Below, in pieces: positions 42,832 through 51,571 of a DNA stretch of 64,000 nt. The position numbers were made by a program, and so were the translations under genes. Origin of the DNA: Paractinoplanes maris. GTDB taxonomy: Bacteria > Actinomycetota > Actinomycetes > Mycobacteriales > Micromonosporaceae. Where the stretch lies: positions 372,001-436,000 of the forward strand of contig NZ_JALPVL010000004.1 in NCBI RefSeq assembly GCF_023544465.1, written 5' to 3'. Position 1 is the first letter of the stretch. Every line of letters begins with the position of its first letter. Under the pieces are notes generated by a model. That model was not told the origin of the DNA, did not search any database, and saw nothing but the letters and a program-made list of their open reading frames with translations.

Positions 42832-43737
42832 ATGACCACCATCACGAAGACCCCCGGCACCACGGCCCCCTCCGCGGGCCGCGCGCCCGAACCCAAGCGC
42901 GATCTCAAGATCGCCACCGGCCTCTCGCACGTCGCCCTGGTCGCGTGGGCCGTGATCACGGCGGGCCCGCTGCTCTGGGTGCTGCTCGCGTCGTTCAAGA
43001 GCAACACCGAGATCTTCCTGGGCAAGCCGTTCGCGCTGCCCAACGAGTTCTCGTTCAGCACCTATGTCAACGCGTGGAGCGACGCGCACATCGGCCGCTA
43101 CTTCATCAACAGCGTCTTCGTGGTGCTGATCAGCACCGCCGGCACGATGCTGCTGGGCTCGATGGCGGCCTATGTGCTGGCCCGCTACAAGTTCCCCGGC
43201 AACCGGGCGATCTACTACCTGTTCGTCTCGGGCCTGGCCTTCCCGACGTTCATGGCGCTGGCGCCGCTGTTCTACATCCTCAAGGGGATGGGACTGCTGG
43301 GCTCCTTCACCGGCCTGATCCTGGTGTACATCGCCTACTCGCTGCCCTTCACGATCTTCTTCCTGGCCGCCTTCTTCAAATCGCTGCCGTACGAGATCGA
43401 GGAGGCCGCCACCGTCGACGGCGCCTCGCACACCCGTAAGTTCTTCCAGATCATGATGCCGATGGCCCGCTCCGGCCTGGTCAGCATCACGATCTTCAAC
43501 ATCGTCGGCCAGTGGAACCAGTACCTGCTGCCGGTGGTCATCATGAGCGGCCCCGGCGCCGACCGGAAGCTGCTGCTCACCCAGGGCATCGCCCAGATCA
43601 GCGTGTCGGCCGGCTATCAGGCCGAGTGGTCGACGCTCTTCGCCGCCCTCGTCCTCACGATCCTCCCGATGATCATCGTGTACGCGATCTTCCAGCGGCA
43701 GATCCAGGCCGGCCTCACCGCGGGCGCCGTCAAGTAG
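42832..43737 (+). CDS. ngcG: N-acetylglucosamine ABC transporter permease (NgcG-like)
   Basis: A 301-residue permease of the MalG type. It has six helices (VALVAWAVITAGPLLWVLLA first) and the EAA loop EIEEAATVDGASHTRKFFQI-M-M-P, and ends G-L-T-A-G-A-V-K. It is the last gene of the RpiR-transporter operon and is followed at once by a terminator. GAGAGGCGAGACG precedes the ATG. Confidence 0.88.
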   Translation: MTTITKTPGTTAPSAGRAPEPKRDLKIATGLSHVALVAWAVITAGPLLWVLLASFKSNTEIFLGKPFALPNEFSFSTYVNAWSDAHIGRYFINSVFVVLISTAGTMLLGSMAAYVLARYKFPGNRAIYYLFVSGLAFPTFMALAPLFYILKGMGLLGSFTGLILVYIAYSLPFTIFFLAAFFKSLPYEIEEAATVDGASHTRKFFQIMMPMARSGLVSITIFNIVGQWNQYLLPVVIMSGPGADRKLLLTQGIAQISVSAGYQAEWSTLFAALVLTILPMIIVYAIFQRQIQAGLTAGAVK

Positions 43738-43749
43738 CTCTCAACCGGC

Positions 43750-43794
43750 AACGGCTCCCCGGTCGGCTTCGGCCCGGGGAGCCGTTCCCTCTTT
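43750..43794 (+). terminator. Terminator of the amino-sugar transporter operon
   Basis: AACGGCTCCCCGG (43750-43762) and CCGGGGAGCCGTT (43774-43786) form a perfect 13-bp stem with an 11-base loop, followed by CCCTCTTT. It starts 12 bases after the NgcG-like stop and may also serve the small gene converging from the right. Confidence 0.85.
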
Positions 43795-43796
43795 AC

Positions 43797-43988
43797 TCAG
43801 CGGCTCCGGCCGGTGCTGTCCCACCACGGGCCGGGCCATCCGGCGGCCGGGGCCGGCGCACAGCCCCCGCTCACCCACGGTCCGTCCCGCACCACCGCGG
43901 GCCGTGGGTCGTCCCAGGCCGGCACGGTAGGCGAGGCGGTGGCCACGGCGGTCAGGGCCAGGGCGAAAGGTACGTAGCGAACGACCAT
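43797..43988 (-). CDS. Small secreted peptide
   Basis: A 63-residue protein with a signal peptide (MVVRYVPFALALTAVATA, cleavage near A-S-P) and a short mature part rich in Pro, Trp and Gly (AWDDPRPAVVRDGPW, GWPGPWWDSTG) with one cysteine. GGAGGA lies 6 bases before the ATG, a strong reason to accept it. It is downstream of the LAL-type regulator on the same strand. I recognise no family and infer no function. Confidence 0.6.
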   Translation of the reverse strand: MVVRYVPFALALTAVATASPTVPAWDDPRPAVVRDGPWVSGGCAPAPAAGWPGPWWDSTGRSR

Positions 43989-44078
43989 GGAGTCCTCCTC
44001 GTCGGATGACTCCACGCTCCCCTCCGGGCCGGGCGCCCCACATCGGGAGGGACTGTTCAGATCTCGGGCCGGTCCTCT

Positions 44079-46703
44079 TCAGATCTTGCGATTCCGATGC
44101 CTGCGGGCCAGCTCCGCGAGCTGGATCCGGTTGGCCGTCCCGGTCTTGCGCAACATGTTGGAGACGTGCACGCCGATCGTCTTCTCGCTCAGGACGAGCG
44201 CCTTGGCGATCTCGGTGTTGGTGCCACCGGTCAGCAGGTGGGCGAGCACCTCACGCTCCCGGCTGGTGAGTCCGGGCAGGTCGGGCGGCGGGGTCGCGGC
44301 GCGATCGGCCTCGGTCAAGTCGATGCGGGCAGTGCGGGCCAGCCGTTCCAGGTCGGTGAGCAGACCCACCGCGGCGAGGTCGGTCGCCAGGCGGTGGGCG
44401 TGCCGCAAGGCGTCCGGGGCCAGGCGGTGCGTGCGCCGGTCGCGCAGGGCGGCCTGGGCCTGCCGCCACCGCGCGTAGGCCTCGTCCCACGGGAACTCAG
44501 CCCGGTGGAACGCTTCCGCCGCGGAGCGCCAGAGGGCGAGCTCGCCGGGATCGCGGGTGGCCCGGGCGGTCTCGGCCGCGGTGAGCAATTGGTATGCGTG
44601 TGCCACACCCTCGGCCAGTTCCGCGTTCGGATCCGGCGCGACGGCGGGAAAGCGGCGGCCGAACTCGGCGAGAAGCTCCAGCACGGGTGCCGGGTCGCGG
44701 CCGGCATCCCGGTCGGCCTCGGCCCGGTCGGCCAGGGCCCGCGCCGCCAGCGGAAGCAACTCCTCGGCGTACCCGGTCCGTTCCATCTCGGCCACCGCGT
44801 TCTCGAACGCCGCTTCCGGCTCGTGCCCACCCAGGGCCACGTGGACCTGCACCTCGACGAAGCCCAGGAACGACCGGGCCGCGGGCGGCGCCGTGAAGAC
44901 CTCGTCGGCTCGGGCCACGTGGGCCTCGGCTTCGGCTTGGCGGCCCTGCAGGCAGGCGAGCTTGGCCGCGGTCAGCCGGCTGAGGGCATCGGCCCGCACC
45001 CCCGGCTGTGCGCCGAGCGCCACGCGTAACCGTTGCCGGCAGGCGCGCCAATCACCGGTCCACAACAGACAGAACGCCTCCCAGGCGCACATCTCGGCGA
45101 CGTGGGTGTGGGCGGCGCCGCGAGCGGTGAGCTCCTCGGCGGCCCTCCGATAGAGGCCCGGCATCTCCCGGAACGGTCCCTGGAAGGTGTTGACGACGGC
45201 GTACGTGGCGCCCTTGAGGATCTCGGGCCGCCCCAGGCGCAGTCCGAGCTCCCAGGCCCGTTGCGCGTCCCGCGCGAATCCCGGGTCGCCGGTGAGGAAC
45301 TTGGCGGAGGCCGAGGGGAGCAGGGCGGTGGCGACGGTTTCCTCGTCACCACACCGCTCGGCCAGTTCGAGGGCCCGTGCGGCGAGTGGCACCCCGCTCG
45401 GGTCGCCGGCCCACAACAGGCCCTGGGCCAGCTGGGCTGTGGTCCGCGCGTGGTCGGCACTGTCCGGGTGGGACGCGGTGATCGCGTGCGCCGCGCGTCG
45501 CAGTTCGATGTTCGGCCCGTCCAGACAGGCCGCGATGCGCAACACCGCCCGCCGGCTCATCAGACGACCCGATCGCAACGGCTGACTGCCCGGTGGCACG
45601 AGTCCGATCAGCGCCTCGACCGCCTCCAGTTCGGCCTGATAGAGCCCGGCCCGATCGGCGGCGAGCCGGATGCGCTCCCACAAATCGGCTTCGCTCAGGC
45701 CGGGATCGTCGAGGCTCGCCCTCAACGACAGGGCGCGGCGGAACAGGCGGAGTTGTTCCGCCGGCCGCGTGGTCGCGTCGGCCGCCCGCAGCGCCCAGCG
45801 GAAGGCCGGTTCGGTCAGCCCGGCTCGCGCGTAGTGGTCGGCCCGGTTCACCGGGTCGGTGTCGTCGAGCACCGAGGCGTACGCGGCGTGCATCTGCCGC
45901 CTCTGATCCGGGAGCAGCTCGTCGTCCAGGACCTCGGCCAGGAGGGGATGGGTGAACCAGTAACGCCTGTCCGCGGTCGCCAGCAGCACCGCGGCGTCGA
46001 CCGCCTCCCGCAGCGCCGGCAGCACGGGATCGGCGAACCCGAGCGAAGGAGCGGTCCGGACGAGCGGTTCGTAGGCCTGGGGATGCCCGCCGACGGCGAC
46101 GATCCGGGTCAGCTCGCGGGCCGGCGCCGACATCGACCGCCACGGCCGGATCACCGCGTCGCGCAGATGTGCGGGCCGGGTCGGCGGCAGCGTCACCGCG
46201 CGCGGATCGAGGTCGCGTACGAGCAGGTCGGTCAGGTAGGGGTTGCCGCCGGTGCGGGTGTGCACCTCGTCGACCAGCCCTTGATCGGCCGGCCGGCCGA
46301 AAACGCCGGCGATCTGCTCGTCCGTCCCGGCCCGGTCGAGCCGCCCGAGGGGCAGCTCGCGGACGCGCGGGAGGCGCAGGACGTCGGCGAACCACCAGGA
46401 CAGCCAGTCACCCTCGGCGCCGGCCCGCACGGTGGCGATCAGCCCGAGACCCCGGTCGGCCCGCCCGGCGATCGTGTAGAGCAGGACGTCGAGGGTGCTG
46501 CGGTCGGCCCACTGCAGATCGTCGACGACCAGCACCACCGGCCGGTCGGCGGTGGCCCGGTCGAGCCAGGCGTCGAACGCGACGAGCGTGACGTCGTCGC
46601 TCAGACCGGCCCGTCGCAGCACCTCGCGCAGCGGCAGCAGCGGGGCGGTCATCGACGTCAGCGGCAGGCATCCGGCCCACAGCGTCTCCCGCCGCGCCGC
46701 CAC
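44079..46703 (-). CDS. LAL-type LuxR regulator lacking its N-terminal P-loop
   Basis: An 874-residue frame resembling large ATP-binding LuxR (LAL) regulators. The C terminus has an intact LuxR helix-turn-helix (LTSREREVLAHLLTGGTNTE, then LSEKTIGVHVSNMLRKTG), and Walker B is VVLVVDDLQWAD near residue 60. The N-terminal GEAGxGK(T/S) P-loop and about 60 preceding residues are missing: the frame begins within the strand LWAGCLPLTS, and directly upstream, in the same frame, is the stop of the MetE-like gene (46722-46724). The GTG at 46703 has no ribosome-binding site. A 5' deletion has probably made this a decayed or altered gene. Confidence 0.75.
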   Translation of the reverse strand: MAARRETLWAGCLPLTSMTAPLLPLREVLRRAGLSDDVTLVAFDAWLDRATADRPVVLVVDDLQWADRSTLDVLLYTIAGRADRGLGLIATVRAGAEGDWLSWWFADVLRLPRVRELPLGRLDRAGTDEQIAGVFGRPADQGLVDEVHTRTGGNPYLTDLLVRDLDPRAVTLPPTRPAHLRDAVIRPWRSMSAPARELTRIVAVGGHPQAYEPLVRTAPSLGFADPVLPALREAVDAAVLLATADRRYWFTHPLLAEVLDDELLPDQRRQMHAAYASVLDDTDPVNRADHYARAGLTEPAFRWALRAADATTRPAEQLRLFRRALSLRASLDDPGLSEADLWERIRLAADRAGLYQAELEAVEALIGLVPPGSQPLRSGRLMSRRAVLRIAACLDGPNIELRRAAHAITASHPDSADHARTTAQLAQGLLWAGDPSGVPLAARALELAERCGDEETVATALLPSASAKFLTGDPGFARDAQRAWELGLRLGRPEILKGATYAVVNTFQGPFREMPGLYRRAAEELTARGAAHTHVAEMCAWEAFCLLWTGDWRACRQRLRVALGAQPGVRADALSRLTAAKLACLQGRQAEAEAHVARADEVFTAPPAARSFLGFVEVQVHVALGGHEPEAAFENAVAEMERTGYAEELLPLAARALADRAEADRDAGRDPAPVLELLAEFGRRFPAVAPDPNAELAEGVAHAYQLLTAAETARATRDPGELALWRSAAEAFHRAEFPWDEAYARWRQAQAALRDRRTHRLAPDALRHAHRLATDLAAVGLLTDLERLARTARIDLTEADRAATPPPDLPGLTSREREVLAHLLTGGTNTEIAKALVLSEKTIGVHVSNMLRKTGTANRIQLAELARRHRNRKI

Positions 46704-46721
46704 GCGTGTCGAGCCCTGCTC

Positions 46722-47843
46722 TCAGCCCCAGACCTCCTCGGCGGTCTCGACGATCAGAGCCAGCTTGGCCACCTCTTCGTCGTACGTCAGGGTGTTGCCC
46801 TCGACGGTGGAGGAGAAGCCGCACTGGGGGGAGAGGCACAGCTGGTCGAGCGGGACGTAGCGGGCGGCCTCGTCGATGCGGCGCTTCAGGGTGTCCTTGG
46901 ACTCCAGGGCGCCGCGCTTGGTCGTCACCAGGCCCAGAACGACCATCTTGCCGGGCGGGACGAAGCGGAGCGGGGCGAAGTCGCCGGAGCGGTCGTCGTC
47001 GTACTCGAGGAAGAAGCCGTCGACGGCCAGCTCGTTGAACAGGGCCTCGGCCACGAAGTCGTAGCCGCCCTCGGCCGTCCACGACGAGCGGAAGTTGCCG
47101 CGGCACATGTGGGTGGTCACGGCCAGGCCCTCGGGGCGGTCGGCGATCGCGGCGTTGATCTGCCGGATGTAGCGCAGATGCTGATGGTCGGCGTCGTCGC
47201 CGCGCTCGGTCAGCAGGCGGCGCTGGGCCGGGTCGTTGAGGTAGGCCAGGCTGGTGTCGTCGAGCTGCAGGTAGCGGCAGCCGAGGCCGGCCACGCGGCG
47301 CACCTGGTCGGCGTACGCGGCACTGAGGTCGGCCCAGAACTGGTCCTGATCGGGGTAGACGGCCGGGTCGATCGCGGCCCGGCCACCGCGGTAGTGGACC
47401 ATGCTGGGCGACGGGATGGTCAGCTTGGCGGTGACGCCGGGGTCCACGATGGACTGCAGGTAGCTGAAGTCGTCGCCGAAGACGGTCTCGGTCAGGCGGA
47501 TCGGCCCGTCGACGGCGAGCGCGGCCGACTCGAAGTCGATCTCCCCCTCGGCGTTGCGGAAGTGCACCTGGATCTTCTCGTCGGTGGGGTGGATGCCACC
47601 GAGGCGGTAGATGAAGTCCATGTGCCACGACGTGCGGCGGAACTCGCCGTCGGTGGCCGAGCGCAGGCCGGCGTCGCGCTGCATGCGCACGACGTCGCGG
47701 ATCGCGTCGTCCTCGACGGCCCGCAGCTCGGCGGCGTCGATCTCGCCGGTGGCGCGGCGCTCGCGCGCCTGGAGCAGCCGGGCGGGGCGGAGCAGACTGC
47801 CGACGTGGTCGGCCCGGAACGGTGGCGTGTCGCGGAGCGTCAT
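46722..47843 (-). CDS. MetE-like methyltransferase (cobalamin-independent, C-terminal domain only)
   Basis: A 373-residue protein matching only the catalytic half of cobalamin-independent methionine synthase, like Bacillus YxjG/YxjH. Starts RADHVGSLLRPARLL; the zinc ligands are in VTTHMCRGN (His, Cys) and LSPQCGFSS (Cys), and the substrate motif LDDTSLAYL is present. It may transfer methyl groups to homocysteine from a donor other than methylfolate, or to another thiol. It is complete at both ends. It follows the secreted metalloprotein gene by 5 bases and runs straight into the truncated regulator. Confidence 0.85.
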   Translation of the reverse strand: MTLRDTPPFRADHVGSLLRPARLLQARERRATGEIDAAELRAVEDDAIRDVVRMQRDAGLRSATDGEFRRTSWHMDFIYRLGGIHPTDEKIQVHFRNAEGEIDFESAALAVDGPIRLTETVFGDDFSYLQSIVDPGVTAKLTIPSPSMVHYRGGRAAIDPAVYPDQDQFWADLSAAYADQVRRVAGLGCRYLQLDDTSLAYLNDPAQRRLLTERGDDADHQHLRYIRQINAAIADRPEGLAVTTHMCRGNFRSSWTAEGGYDFVAEALFNELAVDGFFLEYDDDRSGDFAPLRFVPPGKMVVLGLVTTKRGALESKDTLKRRIDEAARYVPLDQLCLSPQCGFSSTVEGNTLTYDEEVAKLALIVETAEEVWG

Positions 47844-47848
47844 GCCGC

Positions 47849-48532
47849 TCACCGTAACGCCGGGAACGGCTCGCCGCGGTTGAGCCGATCGATGAGCTCC
47901 AGTGCGGCCGGCGGGCCGCCGTTCGCGTCGAGCCACCGGCTGACCCGGCAGGCGGCCCGGGAATACACCTGCTGATCGGCGCTCGCCGCCTCCAGCCAGG
48001 CCGGCAGCGTCGCGGGCAGGGCCGTGCCGTCGTCCGGCCGGCGGCAATGCTCGCCCAGGTAGCGCGGGTCGCCGGACACGACGACGGCGAGGCCCTCGTC
48101 GAACCACTGCGGGACGTCGCCGTCGAGCCGCTGGTGCAGCTCGACGTGGGACATCTCGTGCGAGGCGATGACCGCGTCGAGCCCGCGCGGCGAGAGCATG
48201 ACGGCGCGGTTGAGGACGGCGATGCCCTTTTCCCCGCCGCCTCCGACGCGGTCGTAGCAGTCGTCGGTGAAACAGGCGACGAGCCGTGGATCGGACTCGC
48301 GGCCACCGTAGAAGTCGCCGACCCGGCGCCGGGCCTCCGTCGCGAGGCCGATCAGCTGGTCCTGCTGGGCGGCGGTGAGGCCGCGCTCGCTCCAGAGGCC
48401 GTCGCCGACCCGGGTCAGGCCGTAGCAGCCGGGACAGGTGGTCGCCGCGGCCGACGGATAGGCGAACGCCAGGCCGCCCACCAGCGCCGCGAGGACAACG
48501 ACGATGCCGGCGGCGATCCAACGCAATCTCAC
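47849..48532 (-). CDS. Secreted putative zinc metallopeptidase (HExxH)
   Basis: A 227-residue protein with a signal peptide or N-terminal anchor (WIAAGIVVVLAALVGGLAFA). The zinc motif is H125-E-M-S-H129, and a glutamate follows 17 residues later in WFDEGLAVV (E146), the gluzincin-like arrangement of peptidase-MA-type proteins. Five to six cysteines (C33, C36, C87, C92) may form disulfides outside the cell. I know no characterised homologue; peptidase activity is inferred from the motif. It precedes the MetE-like gene by 5 bases. Confidence 0.7.
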   Translation of the reverse strand: MRLRWIAAGIVVVLAALVGGLAFAYPSAAATTCPGCYGLTRVGDGLWSERGLTAAQQDQLIGLATEARRRVGDFYGGRESDPRLVACFTDDCYDRVGGGGEKGIAVLNRAVMLSPRGLDAVIASHEMSHVELHQRLDGDVPQWFDEGLAVVVSGDPRYLGEHCRRPDDGTALPATLPAWLEAASADQQVYSRAACRVSRWLDANGGPPAALELIDRLNRGEPFPALR

Positions 48533-48676
48533 CGGACCAGTGTGCCGGGGCGATCACCGGACGGCATCGGACCACGGTCGGAGATACCCGCCGAATCTCC
48601 CAAGCCCGTGGACAGCGGCCCGATCTCGGACGAGGCTTAGCTGGTCATGTTCGTCTCGCCTCGCAGGGGAATCGCT

Positions 48677-49708
48677 GTGCCTGAGATCTACACCGCCGAC
48701 GCCGGCCGTTACGCGTCCATGGAGTACCGCCGCACCGGACGCTCGGGCCTCAAGCTGCCCGTCGTGTCACTCGGGTTGTGGCACAACTTCGGCGACGACC
48801 GGCCGCTCGCGACGCAGCGGGCCATCCTGCGGCGCGCCTTCGACCTGGGCATCACGCACTTCGACCTGGCCAACAACTACGGACCCCCGTACGGTTCGGC
48901 CGAGAGCAACTTCGGGCGGCTGCTCGCCACGGACTTCGCCCCCTACCGCGACGAGCTCGTGATCTCGACCAAGGCGGGGTACGACATGTGGCCCGGCCCG
49001 TACGGCGACTGGGGCTCGCGCAAATACCTGACCGCCTCGCTCGACCAGTCGCTGCGGCGGATGGGCCTCGACTACGTCGACATCTTCTATTCGCACCGGC
49101 ACGACCCGGAGACGCCGCTCGAGGAGACGATGGGCGCGCTGGCCGCCGCCGTCCGGGCCGGCAAGGCGCTGTACGCCGGCATCTCGTCCTACTCGCCGGA
49201 GAAGACCGCCGAGGCCGCGGCCATCCTGCGGGATCTCGGCATCCCGCTGCTGATCTCGCAGCCGTCGTACTCGATGTTCAACCGCTGGATCGAGGGCGGT
49301 CTGCTCGACCAGCTGGAGCGGGACGGTGCCGGCTGCATCGCGTTCTCGCCGCTGGCCCAGGGCATGCTGACCGACCGGTATCTGAACGGCGTGCCCGAGG
49401 GCTCCCGGGCCACCGAGGACAAGTCGCTGACACCGGACTGGATCAACGACGACAACCTGGGCAAGATCCGCTCGCTCAATGAGATCGCCCGGCGGCGCGG
49501 CCAGTCACTGGCCCAGATGGCGATCGCCTGGGCGCTGCGCGACCCGCGGATGACCTCGGTCGTCCTCGGCGCCAGCAGCGTGGCCCAGCTGGAGGACAAC
49601 GTGGCCGCCCTCGGCAACACCGCCTTCTCGCCGGACGAGCTGGCCGAGATCGACAAGTACGCCACCGAGGCCGGGATCAACCTCTGGGCGCGCTCCAGCG
49701 AATCCTGA
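48677..49708 (+). CDS. Aldo/keto reductase, YghZ-like
   Basis: A 343-residue aldo/keto reductase resembling E. coli YghZ (L-glyceraldehyde 3-phosphate / methylglyoxal reductase). It starts YRRTGRSGLKLPVVSLGLWHNFG; catalytic D and Y lie in FDLANNYGPP, K in ISTKAGYDMWPGPYG, and H in FYSHRHDPETP. The NADPH-binding end is VVLGASSVAQLEDNVAAL. I start at the GTG 48677 (AGGGGA upstream), which aligns with YghZ; an ATG at 48647 would add ten unsupported residues. Its stop abuts the next gene's stop. Confidence 0.9.
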   Translation: MPEIYTADAGRYASMEYRRTGRSGLKLPVVSLGLWHNFGDDRPLATQRAILRRAFDLGITHFDLANNYGPPYGSAESNFGRLLATDFAPYRDELVISTKAGYDMWPGPYGDWGSRKYLTASLDQSLRRMGLDYVDIFYSHRHDPETPLEETMGALAAAVRAGKALYAGISSYSPEKTAEAAAILRDLGIPLLISQPSYSMFNRWIEGGLLDQLERDGAGCIAFSPLAQGMLTDRYLNGVPEGSRATEDKSLTPDWINDDNLGKIRSLNEIARRRGQSLAQMAIAWALRDPRMTSVVLGASSVAQLEDNVAALGNTAFSPDELAEIDKYATEAGINLWARSSES

Positions 49709-50413
49709 TCACGCCAGCAGGGCTTCGCGCATCTCCCGGCCCGGGTTGAAGCCGGCGACGACGGCGGGGGACGCCGGGTCGTACACGTCGATGGTGGTGT
49801 TGCGGCGCATCCATTCGCGGACCGGCTGGGGGAGCGGGGGCTCGTCGCTCATCGCGTTGCGCAGGTCGCGGGCGGCCAGGATGAGCCGGTGGGCCAGGGT
49901 GGCGCCGTCGGTGTCGGGGCGCACGCGGGCGAACTCCCAGCCGTCGACGACCAGGTCGAGGATCTCGAAGAGGTGGGCCAGCAGCGCCCGGGTGTCGGTG
50001 GTGCGCACGGCCCGCTTGGCCTCGGCGCTGATCACCGTGGCGGCCGCGCTGAGTTGAATGTACGGGTGGAGCTGGGCCGGCAGCGTGAACAGCGACCACC
50101 GCAACTGGCCCTGCGTGTCGCGCCAGAGCGGGCGGTAATTGGCCCGGTCGACCGGGAACGCGTAACCGGTGCGGCGGGACAGCTCGGCGGCCTGGGCCCA
50201 CAGGTCGGCGTGCGCGGCGTCGGCGAACTCGCGCAGGATGGCCGCGGCCGCCGCCACCCCGTCATCCCCGGCCAGCAGCGGGACGACCGCGGCGGCCTGG
50301 TCGTGGAACGCCCCGGGCAGGTGCGGGCCGAAACGATCCCGGACGTCGTCGACGAGGGCCTGCTCGACGCCCGGAGTCTTCTGCTTGGCCGAACCCCGCC
50401 GGAACCACCGCAT
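49709..50413 (-). CDS. Hypothetical protein
   Basis: A 234-residue soluble, largely helical protein without a motif I know. It contains FHDQAAAVVPLLAGDDGVAA, FPVDRANYRPLWRDTQGQLR and a final D-P-A-S-P-A-V-V-A-G-F-N-P-G. The ATG at 50413 (MRWFRRGSAKQK) has GAGGCGAC directly upstream; the basic start may bind membrane or nucleic acid. It is divergent from the second aldo/keto reductase gene, with 166 bases between. Confidence 0.7.
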   Translation of the reverse strand: MRWFRRGSAKQKTPGVEQALVDDVRDRFGPHLPGAFHDQAAAVVPLLAGDDGVAAAAAILREFADAAHADLWAQAAELSRRTGYAFPVDRANYRPLWRDTQGQLRWSLFTLPAQLHPYIQLSAAATVISAEAKRAVRTTDTRALLAHLFEILDLVVDGWEFARVRPDTDGATLAHRLILAARDLRNAMSDEPPLPQPVREWMRRNTTIDVYDPASPAVVAGFNPGREMREALLA

Positions 50414-50579
50414 GTCGCCTCGTTCAGCCGCGCCGTCAGAACGCGGCAACTGTAGTCGATCGTCGATCCGGAAAGTGAAGTACCGAGTGCCGATATTTCC
50501 CTCGTTCGACCCGGCCCGTCAGGGGTACCAGGATGGGGTCAGGGGCAACCCGCCCCGTACGCGAGAGAAGGTTTTGATC

Positions 50580-51437
50580 ATGCAGAGTCGCCGCATCGGT
50601 GACGCGACGGTCGGCGCGATCGGCCTCGGCGGCATGCCGATGTCGATCGAGGGCCGGCCCGACGAGGAGCGGTCGATCCGCACGATCCACGCCGCGCTCG
50701 ACGCCGGCGTCACGCTGATCGACACCGCCGACGCCTATCACATCGGCGCCGACGAGGTCGGGCACAACGAGACGCTGATCGCCCGCGCGCTGGCCACCTA
50801 TGGCGGAGACACCTCCGGCGTGCTGGTCGCCACGAAGGGCGGCCACCTGCGCCCGGGTGACGGCAGCTGGACGGTGAACGGCTCGCCCGACTATCTCAAG
50901 CAGGCCTGCGAGGCCTCGCTCAAGCGGCTCGGCGTCGAGGCGATCGGCCTCTACCAGTTCCACCGCCCCGACCCGGGCGTGCCCTACGCCGAGGCGGTCG
51001 GCGCCGTCCGCGACCTGCTCGACGCGGGCAAGATCCGGATGGCCGGCATCTCGAACGCCGACCTGGGGCAGATCCGCGAGGCGCAGGAGGTGCTCGGCGG
51101 CCGGCTGGCCTCGGTGCAGAACCAGTTCTCGCCGGCGTTCCGGTCGTCCGAGCCCGAGCTGCAGCTCTGCGACGAGCTGGGCATCGCCTTCCTGCCCTGG
51201 TCGCCGCTGGGCGGCATCAGCAAGGCGGCCGAGCTCGGCGGGCAGGCCGACGCGTTCGCCCGGGTGGCGGAGCGTCACGGGGTGAGCCCGCAGCGCGTCT
51301 GCCTGGCCTGGCACCTGGCGAAGTCGCCGGTCGTCGTGCCGATCCCGGGGGCCAGCCGGCCCGAGACGATCCGGGACTCGGCCGCGGCGTCCGAGCTGAC
51401 CCTGACGCCGGACGATCTGGCCGAGATCGGCATCTGA
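50580..51437 (+). CDS. Aldo/keto reductase
   Basis: A 285-residue aldo/keto reductase of the short bacterial type. Catalytic residues: D and Y in [11 protein letters not shown] in [14 protein letters not shown] in [10 protein letters not shown]. The coenzyme region is [20 protein letters not shown]. The substrate is unknown. The ATG at 50580 has AGAGAAGG 10 bases upstream. A terminator-like hairpin follows its stop. Confidence 0.9.
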   Translation: MQSRRIGDATVGAIGLGGMPMSIEGRPDEERSIRTIHAALDAGVTLIDTADAYHIGADEVGHNETLIARALATYGGDTSGVLVATKGGHLRPGDGSWTVNGSPDYLKQACEASLKRLGVEAIGLYQFHRPDPGVPYAEAVGAVRDLLDAGKIRMAGISNADLGQIREAQEVLGGRLASVQNQFSPAFRSSEPELQLCDELGIAFLPWSPLGGISKAAELGGQADAFARVAERHGVSPQRVCLAWHLAKSPVVVPIPGASRPETIRDSAAASELTLTPDDLAEIGI

Positions 51438-51448
51438 GCGGCGGAGCC

Positions 51449-51482
51449 GGGCGGCACGGTGGCATTTGGGTGCGTGCCGCCC
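51449..51482 (+). terminator. Terminator-like hairpin after the aldo/keto reductase gene
   Basis: GGGCGGCACG (51449-51458) pairs perfectly with CGTGCCGCCC (51473-51482) over a 14-base loop. It starts 12 bases after the stop codon. There is no T run, as is common in actinomycetes. Confidence 0.6.
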
Positions 51483-51571
51483 GACTCCTCCGATCACGCC
51501 CGCCCGGCGACGATGTGACTCCTCGACGCGGCCCGGAACACCTCGGGGGCTGCCACTTCGAGGAGCTGCTC

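Noticed and set aside
45033..47975. 980-codon plus-strand frame opposite the LAL regulator and MetE-like gene
   Set aside because: Sequence is low-complexity Arg/Gly/Val/Gln typical of antisense reading; the minus-strand genes have clear motifs.
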